NCBI RefSeq assembly: GCF_900162665.1
Contig: NZ_LT727812.1
Coordinates: 282,246-343,482 of the forward strand
Direction of reading: 5' to 3'
DNA length: 61,237 bases
Source of the DNA: Oceanobacillus sojae
Lineage (GTDB): Bacteria; Bacillota; Bacilli; Bacillales; Amphibacillaceae
The notes beneath the pieces were generated by a model. The model was given only the letters and a program-made list of their open reading frames with translations, did not search any database and was not told where the DNA came from. Positions 11,517 through 21,101 of this stretch are shown piece after piece (positions within the stretch are counted from its first letter, which is position 1; every line of letters starts with the position of its first letter). Both the position numbers and the translations under genes were made by a program.

Positions 11517-11556
11517 GTCTATCTCCTTACTTTCTTCTTAAGGTTCCTGTCAAAAC

Positions 11557-11748
11557 TTATCTGAATCTGCTTATAATAAATAAGATCAAAGACAGTACAA
11601 CACTAACCAGAATAGAAGTCATTAATGGGAAATGAAAGGTCATATTTCCTTTTTGAAATGTAAAATCACCTGGCAGTCTTCCAATGAACGACCAAAGTAA
11701 ACCAATTACAATCAGAACAATCCCTGCAATAATAAATAATTTTCCCAT
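11557..11748 (-). CDS. DUF2905 small membrane protein
   Basis: A 63-residue protein with two transmembrane helices (about 4-20 and 42-60) flanking the conserved-looking GRLPGDFTFQKGNMTFHFP stretch, which is typical of the DUF2905 family. The start overlaps the ruvB stop in TAATG, so translation is coupled. Function unknown; similar small proteins sit next to ruvB or queA in other Bacillaceae. Confidence 0.82.
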   Translation of the reverse strand: MGKLFIIAGIVLIVIGLLWSFIGRLPGDFTFQKGNMTFHFPLMTSILVSVVLSLILFIISRFR

Positions 11749-12755
11749 TATTCTTCCTCATTTACCATCGGTATGCCAAGATGATCATAAGCTTTAGGTG
11801 TAACCCGTCTTCCTCTTGGAGTCCTCTGAATAAAACCTAATTGAAGCAGAAAAGGTTCATATACTTCCTCGATGGTTTGCGATTCCTCGCCAATTGTCGC
11901 TGCAATCGTATCTAGTCCAACAGGCCCGCCGTTAAAGCCTTCAATAATTGCTTTTAACAGCTTATGATCAATATGATCCAGCCCTGCGTCATCGACCTGC
12001 AGCATTTTTAATGCCTGTCTGGTTGTTTCAAAGCTGATCTCTGTTTCACCCTTCACCTGTGAGATATCACGTACTCTTTTCAGTAAACGGTTTGCAATAC
12101 GGGGCGTCCCTCTGGACCTGCGGGCAATTTCTACTGCCGCATCCTCTGAAATGGTCATATGAAATATATCAGCTGTGCGCATTACAATCCGGCGCAGGTC
12201 GGCCACTTCATAGTATTCCAGCCGGCTAAGGACACCAAACCTGTCACGCAAAGGCGCGCTTAACAGTCCTGAACGTGTTGTTGCTCCTACTAATGTAAAA
12301 GGCGGCAAATCAATCCGGACGCTGCGCGCACTTGGACCGCTGCCAATGACAATATCGATAAAAAAGTCTTCCATTGCTGGATACAGCACTTCTTCAACTG
12401 ATCTTGGAAGGCGGTGTACTTCATCAATAAATAATACATCTCCCGGCTCTAAAGAAGAAAGAATTGCTGCTAAATCTCCCGCTCTCTCAATGGCAGGGCC
12501 GGAGGTAGACCTGAATTGCACACCCATCTCATTAGCGATAATAGAGGCTAACGTTGTTTTTCCGAGTCCCGGCGGTCCATATAATAATACATGGTCAAGC
12601 GGCTCTTCACGCATTTTTGCAGCCTGAATAAAAATACTTAAATTTTCCTTTACCTTAGACTGACCAATATAATCGTCTAATTGCAATGGTCTCAGGCTTT
12701 GCTCAATGGATACATCTTCTTCATGTAAGTTTCCATCTATCATACGTTCATCCAA
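11748..12755 (-). CDS. ruvB: Holliday junction branch migration helicase RuvB
   Basis: AAA+ motor of the RuvAB complex. Walker [10 protein letters not shown], Walker B LFIDEVHR and the arginine-finger region are present, with a winged-helix C-terminus. The start is placed at TTG 12755, 8 nt after AAAGGAG; it gives an N-terminus MDER as in B. subtilis RuvB. A GTG three codons earlier overlaps the Shine-Dalgarno. Length is 335 residues. It lies 15 bp after ruvA. Confidence 0.96.
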   Translation of the reverse strand: MDERMIDGNLHEEDVSIEQSLRPLQLDDYIGQSKVKENLSIFIQAAKMREEPLDHVLLYGPPGLGKTTLASIIANEMGVQFRSTSGPAIERAGDLAAILSSLEPGDVLFIDEVHRLPRSVEEVLYPAMEDFFIDIVIGSGPSARSVRIDLPPFTLVGATTRSGLLSAPLRDRFGVLSRLEYYEVADLRRIVMRTADIFHMTISEDAAVEIARRSRGTPRIANRLLKRVRDISQVKGETEISFETTRQALKMLQVDDAGLDHIDHKLLKAIIEGFNGGPVGLDTIAATIGEESQTIEEVYEPFLLQLGFIQRTPRGRRVTPKAYDHLGIPMVNEEE

Positions 12756-12770
12756 TAATAACACTCCTTT

Positions 12771-13379
12771 CTATTTTGCTAATAGACTAAATGCTTTGCG
12801 GATGACTTCGTCCGTATTTTTCAATGTACTGTCCGACTTCAGCTGCGGTGTAATTTTTTTCAGTTCATTTGGTGTAAAACCTAATGATTTTAAAGCGTCC
12901 AGTGCTTCAGATACGATTTGACGATCTTGTGTACTGTTTCCTTTTTCTGATTCCTCAGCTGTACTTTCTATCGCAAAGTCGTTTACCAGTTTTCCTTTTA
13001 AATCTAAAATAATTTGACGGGCCGTTTTCTTTCCTACACCAGGAAAGGTTGTTAAAAACTTCTCATCTTCATTTTCGACTGCCGCAATAAACCCATGGAT
13101 ATTTACACCGGCCAAAATTGCCAAAGCTCCTTTAGGACCAATCCCTGATACAGAGATAAGCTTGGTAAATAAGTATTTCTCATCCGTATTCCGAAAACCG
13201 AATAAGATTTGCGCATCCTCTCTGACATGATGATGCGTATGTATTTGGACTTGCTGATTCATTTCCGGTTCAAACACATAAGGATTGGGACAAATAATCT
13301 CATACCCAATCCCATGCACATCCACAATGACAGCATTTTCTTTTATTGAAGTAAGCTTCCCCTTTATATATGCAATCAT
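12771..13379 (-). CDS. ruvA: Holliday junction DNA-binding protein RuvA
   Basis: Tetrameric junction-recognition subunit that loads RuvB. The 202 residues show an N-terminal OB fold (MIAYIKGKL start), two helix-hairpin-helix motifs (SVSGIGPKGALAIL and FPGVGKKTARQII) and a C-terminal three-helix domain that contacts RuvB. ATG after AAAAGGAGATTAAC. It is the first gene of the queuosine/recombination cluster; upstream lies the large repeat, at the place where B. subtilis has bofC. Confidence 0.96.
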   Translation of the reverse strand: MIAYIKGKLTSIKENAVIVDVHGIGYEIICPNPYVFEPEMNQQVQIHTHHHVREDAQILFGFRNTDEKYLFTKLISVSGIGPKGALAILAGVNIHGFIAAVENEDEKFLTTFPGVGKKTARQIILDLKGKLVNDFAIESTAEESEKGNSTQDRQIVSEALDALKSLGFTPNELKKITPQLKSDSTLKNTDEVIRKAFSLLAK

Positions 13380-13400
13380 GTTAATCTCCTTTTATTCTTT

Positions 13401-14218
13401 ACTCAACTTTCGCACTTAAAAAAAGTAACTTCCTATCCATAAGAATAGGGGGGTGATCATTTCTTCCATCTAACTCTTGACAAAGCATAAACTCTATCGA
13501 GAAAGAAGTAATGTGTGAGGCCACCGCTGCGGCGGACCGTTTTGCTTTCCTAGGGGCACGCTCTTCAGCTAACTTTTGCCAAGAAGAGCACTTGGCAAAA
13601 GTGGATCTTCAGATGGTGCTTAATCCCTCAGGAGTCAAAACGGTCCGCCTCCGCTAGTAAGATCTTCTATACTGAAATAACTGAACAAATAAAAGGTAGA
13701 ACTGACAGAACAAATTTTTCGTGTAGCATCATGCTAAACATGCTTAGTAATCCTTTTTTTGGTACACGAAAACTATTCTAATTATTTATGCTGTCATGAT
13801 TTGAACTGCTAAAAATCGTTTGAAACACCAGCATGTTTATTTAGGCTAAAAACGATGATTTCATCTAACTTCATCAGGATATTACTTCTTCCATGCGCTG
13901 TAGAATCCTATTAGAGCACAGGCCAACCACTTAGACTCCTATGGGAACAGGGCGAGCTAAAGATCCACTTGAAAAGCGGGTTTCTTTTCAAGTTAGCTGA
14001 AGCCGTCCCCATGGCAGACTAAGGTCGCAACGTCCTGTTGCAACGTCTGCACTAGTACGTCCTGTACGTCGGAAAGCGGAGTGGTTGGCCGGAGCGGAAG
14101 CTATACACAATCTCCATTTCAATAGAACGATGTCTCAACAACATGCAGGATAATGAATACCATGTACATCTTGGTACAGCAAGGTTAGTATGTTTATTCT
14201 TAGGTGCGAAAGTTGAGT
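13401..14218. mobile_element. MITE-like structured element, copy B (818 bp)
   Basis: Bounded by perfect 15-bp inverted ends, ACTCAACTTTCGCAC at 13401-13415 and its complement at 14204-14218. Module L: GGCGGACCGTTTTG (13531-13544) pairs with CAAAACGGTCCGCC (13636-13649), enclosing ACTTTTGCCAAG (13572-13583) paired with 13591-13602. Module R: GGCCAACCAC (13921-13930) pairs with 14081-14090, enclosing ACTTGAAAAG/CTTTTCAAGT at 13967-13993. No transposase or credible gene lies inside. Copy A (1-545) aligns with its right three quarters. Non-autonomous mobility is inference; no clear target duplication flanks it. Confidence 0.65.
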
Positions 14219-14232
14219 TCGTTAGAAAAACC

Positions 14233-14273
14233 AATGAATAAACTTCTATATTATAAATAGAAGTTTATTCATT
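14233..14273 (-). terminator. Terminator overlapping the yebC stop codon
   Basis: A perfect 17-bp stem, AATGAATAAACTTCTAT at 14233-14249 with its complement at 14257-14273, and a 7-nt loop, then GGTTTTT on the - strand. The last codons and the stop of yebC form one arm. Confidence 0.85.
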
Positions 14274-14996
14274 CGACTCCAGATTATGATGAACATCCTG
14301 CACGTCTTCGCTTTCTTCCAGCGCATCCACCAGCTTCATCATTTTCTCTTCATCCTCCGGAGATAGAGAATTAAAATTTTGTGGAATTAAAGTGACTTCG
14401 GCATCAGCGAGTTGGTAGGACTGCTCTTCTAAATAAGAGACCACATTCTGATAGTCCTCAGGGCTAGTGAAGATTTCGTATGCTCCATCCTCTACACTGA
14501 CATCCTCTGCTCCTGCTTCCAATGCATCTAAAGTAATCGTATCTTCATCAATAGAACCATCTTCATTTTCAACGACAATATAACCTTTCCGGTCAAACAT
14601 AAAGGATACACTGCCATTTTCACCTAAATTTCCGCCATTCTTTTTAAAAGCATGTCTAATTTCAGCAGCGGTACGATTTTTATTATCCGTTAATACATTT
14701 ACAATGACAGCAACTCCGCCGGGACCGTATCCTTCATACGTAATTTCCTCGTAAGTGGCGCCATCCAGCGTACCAGTTGCTTTTTTTATGTTTCTCTCTA
14801 TATTATCATTCGGCATATTATCAGCCTTTGCTTTATCAACAGCTGTTCTTAAAGCAGCATTGGTATCCATATCTCCTCCGCCGCTTTTCGCAGCAAGATA
14901 GATATCCTTTGCATGCCTCATAAAAATTTTACCTTTTTTTGCATCTTGTGCGTTTTTTCTCTTTTGTATATTTTTCCATTTGGAATGTCCAGCCAT
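14265..14996 (-). CDS. yebC: YebC/PmpR-family protein
   Basis: A 243-residue cytosolic protein with the family start [14 protein letters not shown] and the conserved stretch [13 protein letters not shown]. Family members act as transcriptional regulators or as ribosome-associated factors that relieve stalling at proline-rich stretches. Encoded close to ruvAB in many bacteria; in this window it is separated from ruvA by the repeat element. ATG after GAGAGGAGT. Confidence 0.95.
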   Translation of the reverse strand: MAGHSKWKNIQKRKNAQDAKKGKIFMRHAKDIYLAAKSGGGDMDTNAALRTAVDKAKADNMPNDNIERNIKKATGTLDGATYEEITYEGYGPGGVAVIVNVLTDNKNRTAAEIRHAFKKNGGNLGENGSVSFMFDRKGYIVVENEDGSIDEDTITLDALEAGAEDVSVEDGAYEIFTSPEDYQNVVSYLEEQSYQLADAEVTLIPQNFNSLSPEDEEKMMKLVDALEESEDVQDVHHNLESNE

Positions 14997-15080
14997 TAGA
15001 CATACTCCTCTCTCGAAACTCTTTTTTTACTATATCAAAAAAAGTCCCATCAGAAAAGGAAAACCGTCTTTTACCCACAA

Positions 15081-15575
15081 CTATTCAAAAAGATTTTGAA
15101 ACAGATGTTCCACATCTTCCCCCATCTGATTCGCTTCATTACGTGCATTAAAATCTTTTACCCGCTCCCATTTCGCTACATTGTTATAAATAAACAGCTT
15201 TTTATCTGTATTCAAAATATGCTCTATATCGTCACTTACTTCCTCGAAATCACGATGATCTGTTCCTTTTTTCATTTGGACTGCCACAACAACACGATCT
15301 GCTGTTGTAACAACCTGTACATCTTCCACCTCTATATTCTCCCGAAGCATTTCTTGAAAGGCTGCCGATTCATCTCTATCATAGGAGTCTAATGACGGCG
15401 GTCCGTTTTGTCTTTCAGCATTGTTTTCTGAAGGCATTTGTTCTTTATTTTCTTCATAGTGAATTGGCTGGACTGGCTGTTCATTGCTTGCGCTTCTTCC
15501 TGTAGATGTATCTGTACAGCCTGTCAGTACTAATAAAATGGATATTGCATAAATCATATATTGTATTTTCAGCAT
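15081..15575 (-). CDS. YhcN/YlaJ-family sporulation lipoprotein (CoxA-like)
   Basis: A 164-residue lipoprotein: hydrophobic signal, lipobox LTGC near residue 19, a low-complexity acidic linker, then the YhcN/YlaJ domain (about 70-150) with DVQVVTTADRVVVAV and DDIEHIL. The position between safA and yebC matches B. subtilis coxA (yrbB), a spore cortex-associated protein. A CATACTA box upstream suggests forespore expression. ATG after AGGGAGG. Confidence 0.75.
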   Translation of the reverse strand: MLKIQYMIYAISILLVLTGCTDTSTGRSASNEQPVQPIHYEENKEQMPSENNAERQNGPPSLDSYDRDESAAFQEMLRENIEVEDVQVVTTADRVVVAVQMKKGTDHRDFEEVSDDIEHILNTDKKLFIYNNVAKWERVKDFNARNEANQMGEDVEHLFQNLFE

Positions 15576-15597
15576 AATAAAATCCTCCCTTATACTT

Positions 15598-15627
15598 TAG
15601 TATGGATAAGGAAGGACTTTTTAGACA
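15598..15627 (-). promoter_or_regulatory. Candidate forespore (sigma-G/F type) promoter
   Basis: On the - strand TGTCTA (15627-15622), a 17-nt spacer and CATACTA (15604-15598). The -10 fits the sigma-G/sigma-F consensus, while the -35 is only a partial match to TGMATA. Confidence 0.35.
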
Positions 15628-15642
15628 TTTAATTTAAAGTTG

Positions 15643-16845
15643 TTATGAACTGGAATCATGCTTATCTTTAGGCTGTTCCGGAAAGAATGGCGGCTTTGGA
15701 TAGAATGAATTTTCTGGTGAATTGGATAATGGTGCCGGGTTAAAATAAGCATATTGCCGATTCTCTGTTACTCCTGGATATTTCCTTGTATTATCCATAA
15801 ATGACGCAGACGTCGGCATCGGGCTTGGATTGTCAGATGAGACAGGATTATTATCTGCAGGCTGATTGGAAGCTGTTACATGATTTGCTGATGTATATAT
15901 ATCAGGTGCAGGTCCTTGCCGGTTCATCTGATTTACAGCCTGCTGCGGCTGATAAGGCATTATTCCTTGAAACTGCTGGTTTACATCTTCATACTGCATT
16001 TCATTGAATCCCATTGGTGCAGGGTTGAAAACAGCTTGCATCGGCCCTGATTGATTCTGATTTTCCCCGCAGCCACAGTCCCCCCCAGAATGCATAGGAG
16101 GCATCATCGGAAATCCTTGCTGCATTCCCGGATGCACACCATACGGATTATAATGGGGCATCGGCGGACAAGGCATGAAAAATATCGGCATCATTGGCGG
16201 ACAAAAAGGCACTGGTTCACAAGGAATTGCTGCTGGTTGTTGATAAGCTTCAAACTCAAAGGCCTCCTGCTGCTGTTGCGGCACTTCTTTGCCGGCAGGC
16301 TGTTGCTCCACACTCGGTGCGGTTTTTTCTTTCTTCTGCTGTTTAGGAGGCTCTGCTTTCTTGACCGGTTTTTGCTTTGGTTTCGGCGGCTGTTTTAAAA
16401 TAGGCATAGAAGGTATCTGGGGCATTTTGGGCATAACTGCTTCAAACTGTTCTTTTTTCTTTTCTTTTTGATCATCTTCTTTTAATACAGCAATTGGTGT
16501 CGGTGACTTTTGTTTATATGGATGTTCTGTTTTTTTCTTTTCTTCTTTCTGAACCGGTTTTGTCTGTTCTTTTTTGGCAGGTTTTACCTCTTCTTTAGAA
16601 GGGGATGTCTTTTGCTCTTTTTTAGATGTTTTTTCCTTCTTGGACACGGGTGTCATCTGTTCCTTTTTGGATGTTCCTTTTTGCACTTGTTTTGTAGAAC
16701 CCGGTATTTTTATTTTCATTCCAGGCATAAGCTTTTCCGGGTTAGCTAGATGTGAATTTACCTTTTTCAATTCCTCAAAAGAGGCATTATACTTCTCCGC
16801 CAATTTCCATAACGTATCTCCAAGCTGTACAATGTGTATTTTCAA
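15643..16845 (-). CDS. safA: Spore coat morphogen SafA
   Basis: A 400-residue protein with an N-terminal LysM domain (about residues 2-49, QLGDTLWKLAEKYNASFEEL) that in SafA binds spore peptidoglycan. A Lys/Glu/Pro-rich segment with repeated KKEQ-like units follows (about 52-180), then a Met/Pro/Gln/Asn-rich C-terminal half. SafA is the hub of the inner coat and is recruited by SpoVID, also encoded here. The start is TTG 16845, 10 nt after AAAGGAG; no nearby ATG is in frame. The region after the LysM domain is too low-complexity for recognition by motif alone. Confidence 0.88.
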   Translation of the reverse strand: MKIHIVQLGDTLWKLAEKYNASFEELKKVNSHLANPEKLMPGMKIKIPGSTKQVQKGTSKKEQMTPVSKKEKTSKKEQKTSPSKEEVKPAKKEQTKPVQKEEKKKTEHPYKQKSPTPIAVLKEDDQKEKKKEQFEAVMPKMPQIPSMPILKQPPKPKQKPVKKAEPPKQQKKEKTAPSVEQQPAGKEVPQQQQEAFEFEAYQQPAAIPCEPVPFCPPMMPIFFMPCPPMPHYNPYGVHPGMQQGFPMMPPMHSGGDCGCGENQNQSGPMQAVFNPAPMGFNEMQYEDVNQQFQGIMPYQPQQAVNQMNRQGPAPDIYTSANHVTASNQPADNNPVSSDNPSPMPTSASFMDNTRKYPGVTENRQYAYFNPAPLSNSPENSFYPKPPFFPEQPKDKHDSSS

Positions 16846-17319
16846 AAATAACGAACTCCTTTCCCTTTCATCATTGAAATGGGCTAATGCTCTATATCAG
16901 CATATGCACATAATAGAAAAAAGTTGCACAAGGACGATTACATCCTTTTTTATTTTGAAGCTTTCCGTCCAGTTTTGTACTGGTAAAGAAATATCCATTG
17001 TTTTCACTCAATATTCTCTCTCAGAAAAGCTGCCCGCCAAAATAGTATTAATGACCATTAATGTTTAAACCTGATCTGTACATACTAAGCAGAGAAAGCA
17101 TTGTTTAAATAAAAATTTTTACGATAGTTATTTATTTAGACACGCTTCAATCATAACTTTGATTTTAGGGCAGGGCCTGAAGTGTGAAATCTATTTTCGT
17201 TTCGACCATAAATGTTATAGCTGAGGCTATCCTTTTTATGGTTGCTCAGGATACGGAATTCTAAAAATATATATTAATCATCATTATACGTACATTTTAA
17301 ATACTGGAAGGTGAAAATT
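16846..17319. other. Intergenic region between safA and BCCT transporter 1
   Basis: A divergent 474-bp gap. The half next to the transporter (17191-17270) holds a leader segment also found before the second transporter. I see no RNA gene and no convincing coding frame in the remainder. Confidence 0.5.
17191..17270 (+). promoter_or_regulatory. Conserved upstream segment of BCCT transporter 1
   Basis: Aligns imperfectly with 19353-19432 upstream of the paralogous transporter: a CTATTTTC..TTCG..AC block, then TTTTATGGTTGCTCAGGATA against TTTATGATGGTTCCTTGTTAGGATA, then TCTAAA. Retained similarity outside the coding sequence suggests a shared promoter or leader, possibly osmotically controlled. 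Confidence 0.4.
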
Positions 17320-18942
17320 ATGAGTAAAAACTCTAAAAAAAGGAAAATATCTAATGTTTTTATTTATGCCTCTATTGTTGTTGGCATCTTAGTAATACTT
17401 GGAGCAGTATTTCCAAATCAATTCGGGCAAATTTCCGGTAACTTATCATCCTGGATTACGAACTATTTCGGCTGGTATTACATGATTCTTACCACCCTGC
17501 TTGTCTTCTTTTGTTTATTTCTTATTTTCAGTCCAATTGGTACTTTAAAATTAGGGAAGCCAAAAGATAAGCCGGAATTCAATACAATTTCTTGGCTTGC
17601 CATGTTATTTAGTGCCGGGATGGGAATTGGATTAGTGTTTTATGGTGCATCCGAGCCAATTTCACATTATATTGCTCCGCCTACAGAAAACCCAGAAACG
17701 AATGCTGCAATGCTTGAATCGATCCGCTCCACTTTTTTACATTATGGATTTCATGCCTGGGCTATATATGGAGTAGTTGCACTCGCTCTCGCATATTCAC
17801 AATTTAGAAAAGGTGAAGTCGGACTATTATCTAAAGCACTGCGTCCATTATTCCATGACCGTGTGGATGGTGCATTCGGTACTGTCATAGATGTATTAGC
17901 CGTTTTTGCAACTGTGATTGGTGTCGCTGTATCACTTGGTGTCGGAGCTTTACAAATCAATGGCGGTTTAAACTACCTGTTCGGTGTACCCAATAACACG
18001 ATCGTTCAAGGCATCATTATTGCTATTGTGACGATGCTTTTCTTAATCAGTGCTTGGAGTGGAATAAATAAAGGACTTCAATATTTGAGTAATGCAAACA
18101 TGGTGTTGGCCGGCATCATATTTCTCACTATATTAATTGTTGGACCAACCATTCTAATCTTAAATATGATGACAAGCGGTGCAGGCTCCTATTTGCAAAA
18201 TCTTCTGTTCAACTCTTTAGATGTCGCACCACTAAATGTACAAAAGAGTGCATGGATGGCTGACTGGACGCTTTACTATTGGGGCTGGTGGATGAGCTGG
18301 AGCCCATTTGTCGGTATCTTCATCGCCCGTGTTTCCAGAGGACGGTCGATTCGTGAATTTGTTTTGGCTGTGATGCTTGTCCCCACCATCATTAGTATTT
18401 TATGGTTTAGTGTTTTCGGTGTTACAAGTATTTCGGTTGCACAAAAGACTCCACAAATCTTTAATTTGGGTCCTGAAACGCAATTATTTGCAGTTTTCAA
18501 CGAAATACCATTAGGCACCCTTTTATCCATTGTTGCAATTGTGCTCGTAACCATATTCTTTATAACCTCTGCAGATTCAGCAACTTTCGTTTTAGGGATG
18601 CAAACGTCATTTGGGTCCTTAACTCCAGATAGAAAGATTAAAATTGTTTGGGGAGCTTCCTTATCAGCTATTGGATATGTCCTCCTTTTAGCAGGTGGGG
18701 AAAATGGTCTCGATGCACTGCAATCAGCTGCAATAACAGCTGCCTTACCATTTAGTATCGTTGTTATACTACTTGTAATATCCTTCTTTAAAAGTGCTAA
18801 TGAAGAAAGGAAATTTTTAGGTTTATCCATCACACCTGACAGAAAAAGAATGCAGTCCTACCTGGAAAATTCATCAGAAGAATACGAAAAGAAACTAGAA
18901 ACATACCGGGAAAAGAAAAAAGACGATGCGAAAGGAATATAA
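17320..18942 (+). CDS. BCCT-family transporter (glycine betaine/choline type) 1
   Basis: Secondary transporter of compatible solutes in the plasma membrane, 540 residues with about 12 helices. The BCCT signature is clear: YYWGWWMSWSPFVGIFIAR near residue 316, and an early GMGIGLVFYGASEP segment. The substrate is probably glycine betaine or a related quaternary amine (OpuD/BetL-like), but exact specificity cannot be read. The start is ATG 17320 after GGAAGGTGAAAATT; an in-frame GTG at 17311 overlaps the Shine-Dalgarno. Most positions are identical to the next gene by eye. Confidence 0.93.
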   Translation: MSKNSKKRKISNVFIYASIVVGILVILGAVFPNQFGQISGNLSSWITNYFGWYYMILTTLLVFFCLFLIFSPIGTLKLGKPKDKPEFNTISWLAMLFSAGMGIGLVFYGASEPISHYIAPPTENPETNAAMLESIRSTFLHYGFHAWAIYGVVALALAYSQFRKGEVGLLSKALRPLFHDRVDGAFGTVIDVLAVFATVIGVAVSLGVGALQINGGLNYLFGVPNNTIVQGIIIAIVTMLFLISAWSGINKGLQYLSNANMVLAGIIFLTILIVGPTILILNMMTSGAGSYLQNLLFNSLDVAPLNVQKSAWMADWTLYYWGWWMSWSPFVGIFIARVSRGRSIREFVLAVMLVPTIISILWFSVFGVTSISVAQKTPQIFNLGPETQLFAVFNEIPLGTLLSIVAIVLVTIFFITSADSATFVLGMQTSFGSLTPDRKIKIVWGASLSAIGYVLLLAGGENGLDALQSAAITAALPFSIVVILLVISFFKSANEERKFLGLSITPDRKRMQSYLENSSEEYEKKLETYREKKKDDAKGI

Positions 18943-19138
18943 CAGATGTTTAAGAATGATCCATCAAGAGTAAGAAACTTCTGCGTGAGAACGTCCACAT
19001 CCAGAGGCGGAAACTTCGATTACTTGCTTCATCAAACCATTTGGAGACAGCACTAAAGTCATCATATTCTGTGAGAGCCCGTTAACTTGTTTCTCCGTCA
19101 ATCTTTGTGCTGGATTTTTTGAACACCTATTGCATGCT

Positions 19139-19176
19139 AAAAGTGCTGAGAAGAAAATGAGTCAGCACTTTTTCTT
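19139..19176 (+). terminator. Terminator of BCCT transporter 1
   Basis: Stem AAAAGTGCTGA/TCAGCACTTTT followed by TCTTAT. It lies about 200 bp after the stop codon. Its stem sequence is nearly the same as that of the terminator after transporter 2. Confidence 0.85.
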
Positions 19177-19352
19177 ATATCATCTTATTTTATCAAAGGT
19201 TCCCCGCTTAAACAGGTCTTGCAAACAGACGAGTGCTGTATAAAATGTTTTCTTTTTTCTTATGGAGGTATATAGATATAAGGGCAAACCTTGCAACAAG
19301 AAGCTTAATAAAATTGAAAAAATTATTCTTAGTGTAGTACAGCGGGGGATTT

Positions 19353-19432
19353 CTCTGTATTTTCATTCGGACTGCAGTTGATTTTATGATGGTTCCTTGT
19401 TAGGATATGAAAGTCTAAAGAATACAATATTT
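19353..19432 (+). promoter_or_regulatory. Conserved upstream segment of BCCT transporter 2
   Basis: Counterpart of 17191-17270; the match ends about 42 nt before the start codon. Confidence 0.4.
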
Positions 19433-19474
19433 ATTTGTATTTATAGATTGTTTAAATACAGGAAGGAGCAAATT

Positions 19475-21097
19475 ATGAGTAAAATCTCAAAGAAAAGAAA
19501 AATGTCCGATGTTTTTCTATATGCCTCTATTTTTGTTGGCATTTTAGTAATTATTGGAGCGGTATTTCCAGATGGTTTTGGACAGGTTGCCGGTAATATA
19601 TCATCCTGGATTACTGAAAATTTTGGCTGGTACTACATGATTCTTACAACTATACTTGTATTCTTTTGTGTATTTCTTATTTTCAGCCCAATCGGAACTT
19701 TAAAATTAGGAAAGCCAAAAGACAAACCGGAATTTAACACAGTCTCTTGGCTGGCAATGCTATTTAGCGCCGGGATGGGTATTGGATTAGTATTCTATGG
19801 TGCATCTGAACCTGTTTCACATTATCTTGCACCGCCAACGGCAGATCCGGAAACAAACGAAGCTATGCTTGAATCGATGCGATCAACCTTTTTACATTAC
19901 GGTTTTCATGCGTGGGCCATATATGGGGTCGTTGCCCTGTCACTGGCATATTCGCAGTTTAGAAAAGGTGAGGTCGGACTTTTATCTAAAGCGTTACGCC
20001 CATTATTCCATGACAAGGTTGATGGTCCGTTAGGCACTTTAGTAGATGTTCTGGCAGTTTTCGCAACTGTTATCGGTGTCGCTGTATCACTTGGCGTAGG
20101 TGCCTTACAGATTAATGGCGGTCTAAATTATTTACTGGGAGTACCTAACAATATTTTCGTACAGGCAATCATTATTGCTGTTGTCACCGTATTGTTCTTA
20201 ATCAGTGCGTGGAGCGGATTGAGTAAAGGTATTCAATACTTAAGTAATACAAACATGGTATTAGCAGGAATTTTATTTCTTATCATATTAATTGTAGGGC
20301 CAACTATTTTAATTTTAAATATGATGACAAGCAGTGCTGGCGGCTACTTGCAAAACTTTTTGCATAATGCCTTAGATGTTGCACCGCTAAATCAACAAAA
20401 AGCTGAATGGCTGTCCCAATGGACTATTTATTACTGGGGCTGGTGGATGAGCTGGAGCCCATTCGTAGGAATCTTTATTGCCCGTGTTTCTAAAGGTCGG
20501 ACTATTCGCGAATTTGTTTTAGCAGTCCTTCTTGTCCCTACTGTTATTAGTATTTTGTGGTTCAGCGTGTTTGGGGTTACTGGTATCTCTGTCGGACAGA
20601 GCGTTCCTCATATATTTGATATGCCTCCTGAAACACAATTATTTGGCATTTTTAATGAAATCCCTATGGGTACTGTGTTATCTGTTGTTGCAATTCTGCT
20701 CGTATCCATATTCTTTATTACTTCGGCAGATTCAGCAACCTTTGTATTAGGAATGCAAACTTCACATGGCTCTTTAACTCCTGCCGGAAGAATTAAGGTC
20801 GTTTGGGGAGTTTCCTTATCAGCCATTGCGTTTATTCTTTTATTAGCGGGTGGAGAAACCGGTCTTGATGCTCTGCAGTCGGCCGCTATTATAGCTGCGC
20901 TGCCATTTAGTTTAGTTGTCATTTTACTGGTTATATCCTTCTTCAAAATTGCAAATGAAGAAAGAAAATTCTTAGGTCTGACAATAACACCTAATAAGAA
21001 AAGGATGCAGACGTATTTGGAAACGTCGCCGGAGGAATATGAAAAGACATTGGAAACATACAGAGAAAAACGAAAAGACAATTCAAAAGGAATATAA
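19475..21097 (+). CDS. BCCT-family transporter (glycine betaine/choline type) 2
   Basis: Tandem paralogue of the preceding gene, also 540 residues, with the same YYWGWWMSWSPFVGIFIAR signature and about 12 helices. It differs mainly in loops and at scattered helix positions. The start is ATG 19475 after GGAAGGAGCAAATT, which aligns with the start of transporter 1; an upstream in-frame extension lacks a ribosome-binding site. Probably an osmoprotectant importer. The copies differ in the segment between helices (NVQKSAWMADW versus NQQKAEWLSQW), so substrates could differ. Confidence 0.93.
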   Translation: MSKISKKRKMSDVFLYASIFVGILVIIGAVFPDGFGQVAGNISSWITENFGWYYMILTTILVFFCVFLIFSPIGTLKLGKPKDKPEFNTVSWLAMLFSAGMGIGLVFYGASEPVSHYLAPPTADPETNEAMLESMRSTFLHYGFHAWAIYGVVALSLAYSQFRKGEVGLLSKALRPLFHDKVDGPLGTLVDVLAVFATVIGVAVSLGVGALQINGGLNYLLGVPNNIFVQAIIIAVVTVLFLISAWSGLSKGIQYLSNTNMVLAGILFLIILIVGPTILILNMMTSSAGGYLQNFLHNALDVAPLNQQKAEWLSQWTIYYWGWWMSWSPFVGIFIARVSKGRTIREFVLAVLLVPTVISILWFSVFGVTGISVGQSVPHIFDMPPETQLFGIFNEIPMGTVLSVVAILLVSIFFITSADSATFVLGMQTSHGSLTPAGRIKVVWGVSLSAIAFILLLAGGETGLDALQSAAIIAALPFSLVVILLVISFFKIANEERKFLGLTITPNKKRMQTYLETSPEEYEKTLETYREKRKDNSKGI

Positions 21098-21101
21098 ACT
21101 G

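Larger units (their letters stand above)
18943..19474. other. Intergenic region between the two BCCT genes
   Basis: Contains the terminator of transporter 1 (19139-19176) and the conserved upstream segment of transporter 2. On the - strand an unstarted open frame crosses about 18970-19160, but it has no ribosome-binding site and is not called. Confidence 0.5.

Noticed and set aside
13401..14218. Target-site duplication around the large element
   Set aside because: Flanks TTCTTT and TCGTTA do not match. Only a TA next to the right end of copy A hints at TA insertion, and copy B does not have it on that side.
14052..14234. 60-codon frame on the - strand inside the large repeat
   Set aside because: It crosses the hairpin arms and the twin-loop insert, lacks a ribosome-binding site and is not kept in copy A.
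16051..16749. Long + strand frames opposite safA
   Set aside because: Mirror images of the low-complexity Lys/Pro-rich coding sequence; no start signals.
18963..19165. Open frame on the - strand between the BCCT genes, starting like a lipoprotein (SALLAC)
   Set aside because: No start codon with a ribosome-binding site; the apparent signal overlaps the terminator stem of transporter 1.
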